Both the position numbers and the translations under genes were made by a program. From the NCBI RefSeq assembly GCF_011058215.1, contig NZ_JAALFG010000003.1, forward strand, positions 1 to 64,000: a stretch of DNA of 64,000 nucleotides. The letters are read 5' to 3'. The DNA is from Devosia aurantiaca. GTDB lineage: Bacteria > Pseudomonadota > Alphaproteobacteria > Rhizobiales > Devosiaceae. The notes below the pieces were generated by a model, which saw only the letters and a program-made list of their open reading frames with translations, was not told the origin of the DNA and did not search any database. Positions 56,823-64,000 of this stretch are shown here, piece after piece (the stretch's first letter is position 1; every line of letters starts with the position of its first letter).

Positions 56823-56860
56823 GGAGGTGACTTATCGTCACCTCCTGACTGACGTCAGTC
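56823..56860 (-). promoter_or_regulatory. Hairpin plus palindrome between peptide gene and HEXXH gene
   Basis: GGAGGTGAC-TTATC-GTCACCTCC (56823-56845) is a perfect 9-bp stem, and GACTGACGTCAGTC (56847-56860) is a perfect 14-bp palindrome right beside it. Both lie in the 63-bp gap after the peptide stop. A stem here would let the short peptide message end or be stabilised, giving excess peptide over enzyme, as is common after RiPP precursor genes. Confidence 0.7.
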
Positions 56861-56869
56861 GACTACGGG

Positions 56870-57016
56870 CTAAATAGAGCCGACTTTGCCACCGATTTTA
56901 GCGCCGAACTTGGCGCGACCGGGTTTGAAACCGACTTTGCTGCCGATCTTGGCGCCGGAGCGCTGGGTACCGACAAGCTTGAAGCCGAGAAGTTTTGAAT
57001 GGTCGAGAGAGATCAT
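56870..57016 (-). CDS. Cationic Lys/Gly-repeat small peptide, candidate RiPP precursor
   Basis: 48 residues from ATG 57016, preceded by GAGGAATAG (excellent spacing). Residues 1-20 (MISLDHSKLLGFKLVGTQRS) could be the leader; residues 21-48 are almost only G, K, A, V, I, F. A 17-residue unit GAKIGSKVGFKPGRAKF is followed by a second, shortened copy GAKIGGKVGSI. Eight Lys, two Arg, one Asp, no Cys, no Glu: about +9 charge. Lys recur every four residues (23, 27, 31 and 36, 40, 44). No known family. The HEXXH gene follows on the same strand and an export-like operon is nearby, suggesting a modified, secreted cationic peptide. Confidence 0.7.
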   Translation of the reverse strand: MISLDHSKLLGFKLVGTQRSGAKIGSKVGFKPGRAKFGAKIGGKVGSI

Positions 57017-57072
57017 CTATTCCTCATGTGGTCATGTGTTAGATAGGATGAAGGGAGTCCAGGGGCTCAGAA

Positions 57073-58035
57073 TTGATTACCTTCTTATCCACCAGAAGTC
57101 ACCGTCACCATATCGAGCATGTCAGCGAAGAACTTGGAAAGCAACTTTTTCGCGTGAGGACCTATGATTGGTTGCTCTGGCGAAAGGTTTTGCCGCTCGG
57201 AACTTGGATTTTCACCGATTGTGAGAGGCTAAGTTGCTGGGAGCTCGAAATTACTTGTAGGTATGCAACGGCTTTGGAGAAAGCAGGGGCCAGGTTAATT
57301 AATGACCCGCGCACCTTTCTGCCGCGCGGTAGTCTCCTGAAGGCGCTGCTTCGCACGCAAATAAATTCATTCTCGGTGTGGCGGCCGGTGGACGGAGAGC
57401 AGGCAACTCGCTTTCCGGTGTTCCTGCGGACCGAGTCGGCACACCGGGGAGCGCTGAGTGAACTACTTCATAGCCAGCCTGAGATCGACCGAGAGTTGTC
57501 TCGGTTGGTAGCCCAGGGATTTCCGTTACGGGACCTTTTGATAGTCGAATTCAGGGCGCAAGAACTTGCCGAATTGCCGGGAGCCTTCCGAAAACATGCC
57601 GCCTTTATGGTGGGCGATGAATTGATTGCCGGTCCGCCGGTCACCGACACCACTTGGCATGCCAAGTTCGGCGCACCGGGAGTAGCGACGGAGGAGCACT
57701 ACCTTGCCGACCGCGAAGACAGCGAGTCGATGCCGCACAAGGATACATTGCGACGAGGATTTGAGATCGCAGGCGTCTCGTTCGGGCGCATGGATTATGC
57801 GATCGTCAACGGTGTCCCCGAGATTTACGAGATCAACACCAACCCTCATATAAGGGCGCTCACGAAACACCACAGCAAGGTTCGTCTCGAAACTGTGGCA
57901 GCGTCCAATCGAAGCGTCGTCGAAGCTGTCCGGGTTCTTGATCGACCATCACCCCAAGCGCGGATTGATGTCGACCTTCCCCGTCTGGCGCGATCTTGGA
58001 AAAGCCGCCTGCAATTCAGCCGGTGGCAGCCATGA
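57073..58035 (+). CDS. ATP-grasp-like protein
   Basis: 320 residues. The C-terminal GVSFGRMDYAIVNGVPEIYEINTNPHI is the metal/ATP-binding end of the ATP-grasp fold (Glu and Asn in E-I-N-T-N-P). The N-terminal half (ITFLSTRSHRHHIEHVSEEL, NDPRTFLPRGSLLKAL) is like uncharacterised ATP-grasp proteins near glycan and peptide genes. It should join a carboxylate to an amine or hydroxyl through an acyl-phosphate. The MvdD-type motifs of graspetide ligases are not visible. TTG start at 57073, 57 bp from the divergent peptide gene; ATGA overlap couples it to the GT2 gene. Confidence 0.7.
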   Translation: MITFLSTRSHRHHIEHVSEELGKQLFRVRTYDWLLWRKVLPLGTWIFTDCERLSCWELEITCRYATALEKAGARLINDPRTFLPRGSLLKALLRTQINSFSVWRPVDGEQATRFPVFLRTESAHRGALSELLHSQPEIDRELSRLVAQGFPLRDLLIVEFRAQELAELPGAFRKHAAFMVGDELIAGPPVTDTTWHAKFGAPGVATEEHYLADREDSESMPHKDTLRRGFEIAGVSFGRMDYAIVNGVPEIYEINTNPHIRALTKHHSKVRLETVAASNRSVVEAVRVLDRPSPQARIDVDLPRLARSWKSRLQFSRWQP

Positions 58036-58978
58036 CTGGGCACGAAGAGCAAACCCTGATCACGATCGCCATTGCCTGCTTCAACGCCCACGACACCATT
58101 GAGCGCAGCATCCGCTCGGCTCAGGCCCTCGACTGGCCGGCACTAGAAATCCTAGTAGTCGATGATGCATCGACGGACAAATCATTGGCGCTGGTCCGAC
58201 AACTATCGGCGTCGGACAATCGCATCCGTGTTGTGGTGCACAATATAAACCTCGGTACGGGCGCAACGCGCACGCGTCTGGTCCAGGAGGCGCGAGGAGA
58301 GTTCATAGCCTTTCTCGACGACGACGATGTGTGCAGACCTTCCCGGCTTCGGGACCAAATCTCGGCACTGCGCCGTGCCGAGCAGCAGTCGAGCCTTCCT
58401 TTTATTGCTTGCTACGGCTCACGCCGGATTATCGGGCAAACTCGGAACCCTCGTGGCGCCGCCATCGCGAGCGACGGAGAGGTGCTGCAGGGCGAGGCAG
58501 TCGCCCTTGCCATCCTCACCGGCTTGCGCCCATCCACTGGCAGGATGGGCCGTCACGGTTCCTGCACGCTCCTCGCTCGTCGCGGAACGTTCATGGCCGT
58601 CGGTGACTTTGATCCGCTGTTTCGGCGTCATCAGGATACCGACTGGGCCATTCGCCTTGCGCTGATGGGCGGTGGCTTTATCGGTACGTCAGAAATAGTG
58701 TTGGACCAGTATATCACGCCGTCGTCCGACAAGAACGACAAGCTGGTGCATGACCTCGCTCTGGCCTTGCGTAGGAAGCACCGGATTTTTCTTCAATCGC
58801 GCGGCTACTACCGGCTGGCGATCGCCAGAGCCGAGATGAATTACTTCAACAGCGCCGGCCCGAAATGGCGGTTTCGCTTAGCCGTGCTCAAAGCCTTTCT
58901 CCTAGCCCCCACGTCATTTTGCCGGAATGGCTGCGCGCTAAAGACCGAAAGTGGCGTGGACGCCTCGATGCTCAATAA
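58032..58978 (+). CDS. GT2 glycosyltransferase, paralogue of the gene at 5552 (frameshifted end)
   Basis: About 315 residues: LITIAIACFNAHDTIERSI, ILVVDDASTDKS, AFLDDDDV, RRHQDTDWAIRLAL. ATG at 58032 overlaps the ATP-grasp stop (ATGA). Close to the gene at 5552 in protein and DNA. The tail differs only because one base is missing near 58905-58910; restored it reads LAPHVILPEWLRAKDRKWRG and stops at 58978 instead of 58991, which also removes an overlap with the HlyD gene. Its place beside an ATP-grasp gene suggests it could act on the same substrate. Confidence 0.87.
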
Positions 58979-58987
58979 AGCGACACC

Positions 58988-59769
58988 TTAGTCAAGCAAT
59001 TCGAACGTCACCTGGCATCTTTGGCCGGCGGGCAGGGCGCCTTCCGCGTTGGAAAGTTCGAGGCGGATTCCGAGGGTGCTGCTGGCGGCATCGAAGACGG
59101 GGTCGACGACAGTGACCGTTCCAACTTCCACGGTGCCGCTCGGCTGTTCCAAAGCCACATTGCCTTTGTCGCCCACCTTGATCTGTCCATAAAGTTCGGA
59201 CGGCACGTAGGCTTCGACATAAAGCGGATCAGTCTGGACGATGGTCATCACCGTACTATCCTGCCGTACATATTCGCCGACCTGCACCGACTGGGAGAGC
59301 ACGAAACCATCCAGAGGACTAGTTATGGTTCGCAGCGACAGCAGCTCGCGTTGGCGTTGCAGCTCAAGTTCGGCAAGGCTTTGGCGACGTTGCTCGGCAG
59401 CCAGATCATTGCGAGTGATGTCGACCAGAGCTTGAAGCTCGTCGATCCGCGACTGTGTGACCGACCCCGAATCTAGGAGGGACCGTGACCTCTGAGGTTA
59501 GCTTCGGCCAGTGCCAGCCGCGTTTGCTGCGATTCAACCAGTTCATCGGCTTCGGCCTGGGCTTGAGCAACCGCCACGTTCGCTTGCTCGATCGTCGCAT
59601 CGAGCCGCGCCAAGACTTCACCTTTGGCTACCTTGTCACCGCGTCCTACTAAGGCTTCGCTCAATAGCCCGGTGACGGTGCTGCCGATTTCTACGCGCTG
59701 CGCCGGTTCGGTGACGCAATCGAGCGTCAAATCCTCGGCAAGGGACTCACCAGACAGGAGTAAGAGCAT
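58988..59769 (-). CDS. HlyD/RND-type periplasmic adaptor (frameshifted)
   Basis: About 260 residues: short N-terminal hydrophobic signal (MLLLLSGESLA), barrel-sandwich start CVTEPAQRVEIGSTVTGLLSEALVGRGDKVAKGEVLARLD, coiled-coil hairpin (VAQAQAEADELVESQQTRLAL), second half of the lipoyl domain (TITSPLDGFVLSQSVQVGEYV) and beta-barrel. The frame is lost near 59490 (one base missing before QRSRSLLDSGSVTQSRIDEL). Links an inner-membrane exporter to an outer-membrane channel. Last gene of the minus-strand operon, 72 bp after the SecA-like gene; no inner-membrane pump or TolC is in view. Confidence 0.82.
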
Positions 59770-59841
59770 CGGAAAAAGAGGGCGCGCTTCATTCCGCCCG
59801 CCCTGTGAATGCGAGCGTTTTTGTCTGCATTTCGTCCGATT

Positions 59842-61779
59842 TTAAAGGTCGCGGCGCATGCCGGCATGGATTCGTTCGGTCCGCCTTTGTGCAAATCGCA
59901 GCAGCCACCGCGCGAAAGCTTCGCCTGAAAACGGGCGTATCGTTGCTTCCGCGGCCCGCAACAGGCCGGAGAGTGGAAAATCCATCAGAGGGTCTTCCAA
60001 GGACAAAATCGCCTGAAAACACCCCTTCTGGCCTTGGCGTCCGCTGCGGCCGGCAAGCTGGTCGTCGATGCGCCGGGCTTCGTGGCGGTCGACCATCAGA
60101 ACATGTAATCCGCCGAGATTTTCCACGCCTGGCGCCAGCGAAATGTCGGTACCTCGTCCGGCCATGTTCGTGGCGACAGTGATACGTCCGTGCTCTCCAG
60201 CACGCGCCACGATCGCCGCTTCTTCGCCATCTTGGGCGGCGCTTAGGACCTCATGCGGCAATCCGGCTTCTGCGAGACGTTTGCTGGCAGCGTTGGAAGC
60301 TGCCACTGAGCGGGTGCCCACAAGAATGGGTACTCCACGTTCATGCAACTCCCGAATCCGGGCAATCGCCACGGACCACTTGGCCTCGGTGGTTTGCAGA
60401 ACACGATCGGTCAAATGGATGCGCTGCACCGGTCGATGGGTCGGGATGCGAACAACCGGTAGTTTGTAAACGGACCAGAGCTCGCTGGCCACATGCTGGG
60501 CGGTGCCGCTCATGCCGGACAGATAGCGGTATCGGCGGAAAAAGCGCTGATAGGTCATTCGTGCTATGGTGACGCGGCGCGGAGAAGGCGTGCAGCCCTC
60601 CTTGATCTCGATCATCTGGTGCAAGCCGTCGCTCCAGGCACGATCCGGCATGGCGCGGCCGGTATGTTCATCTATGATCTGCACTTTTCCCTCGCGCACC
60701 ATGTATTGCTCTCCGAGATGGAAGAGGTGCCGCGCAGAAAGGGCCTGCCGGGCCAACTCTTCGCGGACGATGACACCGCGCCAATTCTGGTCGCGATGCT
60801 TGGCATACTCTGCGATGCGTGACCGGCCCGCCTCGGTCAGGATGATGCGTTTTTCGTCTACGACTATGCTGTAGTCGACATCGACCTGCATGCTGTCCGC
60901 CAGGGCGAGGGCGTCTTTGGCAACGTCTGCAGTCACCTGCGCATCGCTCTGCCCGGAAATAATCAGTGGCGTCCTAGCCTCGTCGACCAAGACACTGTCT
61001 GCCTCGTCAACGATGGCAAAATGCAGCCCGCGCATTCTCAATTCGGCCATCCGCGTGGAGCCTGCCCGAAGTCCTTCCATCTTAAGACGAAGATTATTGC
61101 TTTGCTGCCCGAGCACAATGCGGTCGCGAAGATAGTCGAATGTCAGCTCCTTGTTAGTACAATAGGTAACGTCGCAGGCATAGGCAGCCCGCCTTTGTTC
61201 AAATGTTTGTCCACTAACCACAACGCCAACAGATAGTCCTAACGCAGCATAGATCGGCTTGGTGATCTCGGCATCTCGTTGCGCCAGATAGTCGTTAACG
61301 GTCACGACATGTACGGGCAGGCCAGACATAGCCACTGTTCCGGCAGCCAGGGCCGCAGTCAGCGTCTTGCCTTCTCCAGTCGACATTTCAGCCAAGTTTC
61401 CGCGAACGATTGCATAGGCGCCGATCAGTTGGACACCATAGTGCCGCCTTCCGCTAAGCCGTCCCGAAATCTCGCGCACCAGAGCGAACCCCTGTACAAC
61501 TAAATGTTCTGGGAATCCGCTGCTGCGACGCAACGCCTGCGAAGTGTCCGCGATTGCCCTCTCGAGGTCAGCCTGATCCAGCGCTCGATATCTCTCATCA
61601 TACGCATCGACCTTTGCGACAATCGATTTGAGTGCGCGAGAACGCGGCTTGGTGGTCCAGGCGATGGCATGGCCAAACAGGTCGTTCGCCACCTTGTCTA
61701 GCTTCTTCTGCGGCTTGTCTGCTTTTTCCGGATACTGGATTGGTCGAGGCAGAGCTTGGCTTGAAGCAAGTTCAGACAT
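59842..61779 (-). CDS. SecA-like ATPase lacking the C-terminal domains
   Basis: 645 residues against ~900 for SecA. Present: GEGKT (135-139), VTVNDYLAQRDAE, DEADSVLVDEART (258-270), the preprotein-crosslinking region (HYMVREGKVQIIDEHTGRAM-like, 355-385), SGMSGTA, VATNMAGRGTDI (535-546) and GRSGRQG (577-583). Only ~62 residues follow, so the helical scaffold end, helical wing and C-terminal zinc tail are missing. This cannot be the housekeeping SecA. It overlaps the protease/adaptor fusion gene by eight bases and precedes a HlyD gene, so it probably serves a dedicated export route for the peptide encoded nearby. Confidence 0.88.
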   Translation of the reverse strand: MSELASSQALPRPIQYPEKADKPQKKLDKVANDLFGHAIAWTTKPRSRALKSIVAKVDAYDERYRALDQADLERAIADTSQALRRSSGFPEHLVVQGFALVREISGRLSGRRHYGVQLIGAYAIVRGNLAEMSTGEGKTLTAALAAGTVAMSGLPVHVVTVNDYLAQRDAEITKPIYAALGLSVGVVVSGQTFEQRRAAYACDVTYCTNKELTFDYLRDRIVLGQQSNNLRLKMEGLRAGSTRMAELRMRGLHFAIVDEADSVLVDEARTPLIISGQSDAQVTADVAKDALALADSMQVDVDYSIVVDEKRIILTEAGRSRIAEYAKHRDQNWRGVIVREELARQALSARHLFHLGEQYMVREGKVQIIDEHTGRAMPDRAWSDGLHQMIEIKEGCTPSPRRVTIARMTYQRFFRRYRYLSGMSGTAQHVASELWSVYKLPVVRIPTHRPVQRIHLTDRVLQTTEAKWSVAIARIRELHERGVPILVGTRSVAASNAASKRLAEAGLPHEVLSAAQDGEEAAIVARAGEHGRITVATNMAGRGTDISLAPGVENLGGLHVLMVDRHEARRIDDQLAGRSGRQGQKGCFQAILSLEDPLMDFPLSGLLRAAEATIRPFSGEAFARWLLRFAQRRTERIHAGMRRDL

Positions 61780-63914
61780 TGAAGGTGCTCAGGAAAATTT
61801 GCCGAAGCGAACGCAGAACGCGCCATCCGAACGCTTCCCGGCCATGATCGAACCGCACATGAACGCGGCTGCCTAAGAGAAGCGGTTGGTCATTGGTTTC
61901 CGGCACAAGGTCAAAGACGAAGATACTTTCCAGCGCTCGTGGCTGTTGACCGCTGCTGTCGATGACGACCGAGCCGCCGCTCTGCGTTGCCAGGGCTAGG
62001 CTCGGGAGATCAAATTGCGCGGCTGGCGTCGACCGCACGATTTGGGCGCGAACGCTCGTCTCTATATTGCTGGCATAACGCATTTCGATGTGATCGGTGC
62101 GATTGCGTACGATGTCCACATCGGATTGGGGTACCACGACGCGGACGCCCGGACTTTCCTCGCCGACCACGTAGCCAATGAGTTCACCTTCTGAGACGAA
62201 ATGACCGACGATATCGGTGGCGTTGGGTAGTATGAAACGACCATCGAGCTTTGCCCGTACGATCAGGTCCTGTTGTCGGCGCTTAAGCGACGCCAGCGTG
62301 CCATCTAGATTACGGGTCTGCTCCAGAAGCACACCCGCCTGTACGCGGTCTGTGTAGCGCACCGCTTCATAGCGGAGCAGAAATTCTTGTCTCTGGGTCT
62401 CGAGTACGGCTATTCGAGGCGCAAGCGTAGGGTCATTAACCTCGACCAATTCATCGCCAGCTTTAACGATGGCATCAGGAGAAGCTAGCACATTAGAGAC
62501 AACTCCGCTCGACGCTGCGACGACTTCGGTCCTTTGCGGAATCCATACTACGCCTTGTGCTACCGTGCCGTAAGGCGTCGGGAGAACGAAAATCAAAGCC
62601 AAGATTGCAACGACGAACGCTCCCGAAACCGAAACGGCTCGTACCCTATGATCGTGCAGCTTCGGTGAGGTGATCACATATTTTGCACCCTTGAATACCG
62701 GCAGCAGAAAAGTGCTCGCAAGGGAGAGAACGGCAAGAATGATGCCGACGAAGAAGAGCTGCGTTGCCACTAGCAGTGCGATGGTAAAACTAAGGATGGC
62801 ACGGTAGAAAAACGAGATCAGCGCGTACCAAAACAGCCATTTGCGCTCTCCCTAGCTTGCGCCGGATTTTCCGCAGTCTCGTATCCAAGGAAATAGCGCT
62901 GGACCAGATACCAAAAATATTTGTTGGCACGCGCGCCTAAGTTGGGAACCTCGATAAGATCGGCCATGATGTAATAGGCGTCGAAGCGCAGCAACGGATT
63001 GCCATTGAACAGCAGAGTCGACACGCCACCTATCAGCATGATGTTGAAGGCGGCAGCCCGGGCAAACCCGGGCTCGGCATTGACCCAGAAGATCATAGCG
63101 ACGGCCGCGAGGGAGAATTCGACCATGATGCCTGCCCCACTCACCACGACCCGCTTCCACTTTTCGCGGAAAGCAGTGGCTGAGGTGGCGTCGACATAGG
63201 GCGCCGGGATAAGGATCAGCATCATGATGCCAACCTCATGCACTGCGCCGCCGAACGCCTTGGTGGCGTAGGCATGCCCCGCTTCATGCAGCGCCTTGAT
63301 CAGCGGATAAATGGCTGCAATGAAGACGATGTTCTGAAGGCTGAAAAGTTGCTCGCTGCCGGCGTCCGTCAGTTCCGCCCAGTGCAGAACGGCGAGGAAA
63401 ATGCCCGTGCCGACGAGTGCCAGCCACCCCAAAAACGCCCAGACCGTAAACAAGGGCCGGACAAAGGGCATGGTGGCAGTAAGAAACTTGTCCGGATCGA
63501 ACAGTGGTAGACGCAATGCAAGCGGATTGCGAACACGGCTCAGAAGATTTCGGCGCACGGTGGCAGCGGCGCGCTCGCCCAATTCATCGAAGTCGGGGGC
63601 ATTTCGCCTTGCAAAAGGTCGGAGCTGTGCAACTGCGACAGCAGGGAAATGACTTCATCCTGCGTCGGTGGATCATCGCCGGACTTTTGGCCCACCAGGT
63701 CCCAGATTGCAGCAATGGTCCGCCGCCCGTCCATCAGCGACATCATTAGATTTGCCGAAGGCGACAGCCGGTGAAAGCGACCAGTCTGGTGATCCTGCAA
63801 GACATACCAGACCTCGCCGCGAAATCGCTGGCGATGGATTTCGGCGTGAGAACGCAGCCTTAAGCGTAGCGGCGCAACCCGATACCACGAAGCGCTGAAC
63901 AGCGATGCGGCCAT
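61772..63914 (-). CDS. PqqD-like / M50 protease / HlyD fusion (two frameshifts)
   Basis: Three frames make one ~713-residue protein. Part 1 (63914-~63595) is a PqqD-like peptide-recognition domain (RGEVWYVLQDHQTGRFHRLS, TQDEVISLLSQL). Part 2 is an intramembrane M50 (site-2) protease with IKALHEAGHAYATKAFGG (HEAGH) and NGNPLLRFDAYYIMADLIEV. Part 3 (62850-61772) is a membrane-anchored HlyD-like adaptor (FKGAKYV, VAQGVVWIPQRTEVVAASSGVV). Breaks are near 63595-63600 (C6 to C5) and near 62850 (G4 to G3); restored frames join MPP-DFDELGERAAA and QARGERKWLFWYAL. It likely binds, trims and hands on a peptide at the inner membrane. Confidence 0.82.
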
Positions 63915-63917
63915 GGC

Positions 63918-64000
63918 TCAGCCCAGCCAGCGCCAGAGGTTGAGATTAATCCAGTCGAAGATGGGCATGGTCCAGATGTCTATGAGCGAACGCTCGCCGA
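63918..64000 (-). CDS. Partial upstream gene of the export operon
   Basis: The last ~26 codons of a gene that begins beyond the window: ERSLIDIWTMPIFDWINLNL then WRWLG and a stop at 63918, three bases before the fusion gene's ATG. The aromatic, membrane-near ending is like inner-membrane transport proteins, but too little is visible to name it. Confidence 0.5.
   Translation of the reverse strand, partial: GERSLIDIWTMPIFDWINLNLWRWLG

Noticed and set aside
56886..57167. Plus-strand 93-codon frame over the small peptide gene
   Set aside because: Its Pro/Leu-rich sequence is the antisense of the Lys/Gly repeat, it has no ribosome site, and it overlaps the ATP-grasp start.
57073..58035. ATP-grasp gene as a graspetide macrocyclase
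   Set aside because: The nearby peptide has one Asp and no Glu, so it lacks side chains for ester or amide crosslinks, and MvdD-type motifs are not visible.

Overview
The window reads as one chromosomal stretch of a GC-rich alphaproteobacterium, probably Hyphomicrobiales (Devosia-like is my best guess from gene style only). Supporting signs are an HWE-type sensor kinase, UgpC/MalK-type sugar ABC importers, a signal-peptide-bearing ExbB, lpsL-like UDP-glucuronate epimerase chemistry, and a GGAAC-N16-CGTT general-stress promoter. No plasmid, phage structural or transposase gene is recognisable.

Layout. (1) 1-6.9 kb is a worn surface-polysaccharide accessory region: an imperfect inverted repeat of about 480 bp (1-474 against 3423-3905), a beheaded GT4 glycosyltransferase, an ABC-ATPase tail, a pyruvyltransferase-like gene, a PP-loop ATPase gene and a GT2 glycosyltransferase. 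(2) 7.0-7.4 kb holds tRNA-Pro(CGG) and tRNA-Gln(TTG). (3) 7.4-9.2 kb is an NmrA-type oxidoreductase divergent from its LysR regulator. (4) 9.2-23.8 kb is a carbohydrate or sugar-acid catabolic regulon: a minus-strand array (VOC, Fe-ADH, galactonate-dehydratase-like enzyme, amidohydrolase, ABC importer, AKR, two SDRs, RraA-like aldolase, cupin, UPF0303) opposite a plus-strand IclR regulator and a second enolase-superfamily gene. Two similar dyads look like IclR operators. (5) 23.9-29.2 kb is iron uptake: AraC regulator, TonB-dependent receptor, exbB-exbD-tonB. (6) 29.4-40.8 kb is stress and housekeeping: Mn-catalase, response regulator plus HWE kinase, nudC, SDR/MarR pair, LysR/AKR pair, pepT, a phosphotransferase. 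(7) 40.9-41.2 kb: tRNA-Phe and tRNA-Arg. (8) 42.2-55.7 kb is an exopolysaccharide cluster: UDP-glucose dehydrogenase, UDP-GlcA epimerase, GT4 and GT2 transferases, PglK-like flippase, EpsG-like polymerase and the initiating sugar-phosphate transferase.

(9) 55.8-64 kb is the most interesting part. An unannotated-size 48-residue, strongly cationic Lys/Gly repeat peptide (56870-57016, minus) sits just upstream of an HEXXH-motif protein, divergent from an ATP-grasp/GT2 pair, and next to a minus-strand export-like operon: a PqqD-like/M50 protease/HlyD fusion, a SecA-like ATPase lacking the C-terminal third of SecA, and a second HlyD-type adaptor. I propose a ribosomally made, modified and exported peptide system; the link between parts is inference from position.

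A warning for every reader: about 25 genes are interrupted by single-base shifts, nearly all deletions in short homopolymers, in otherwise well conserved proteins. This looks like an unpolished long-read assembly rather than mass gene decay, so I give joined coordinates and state where each break lies.
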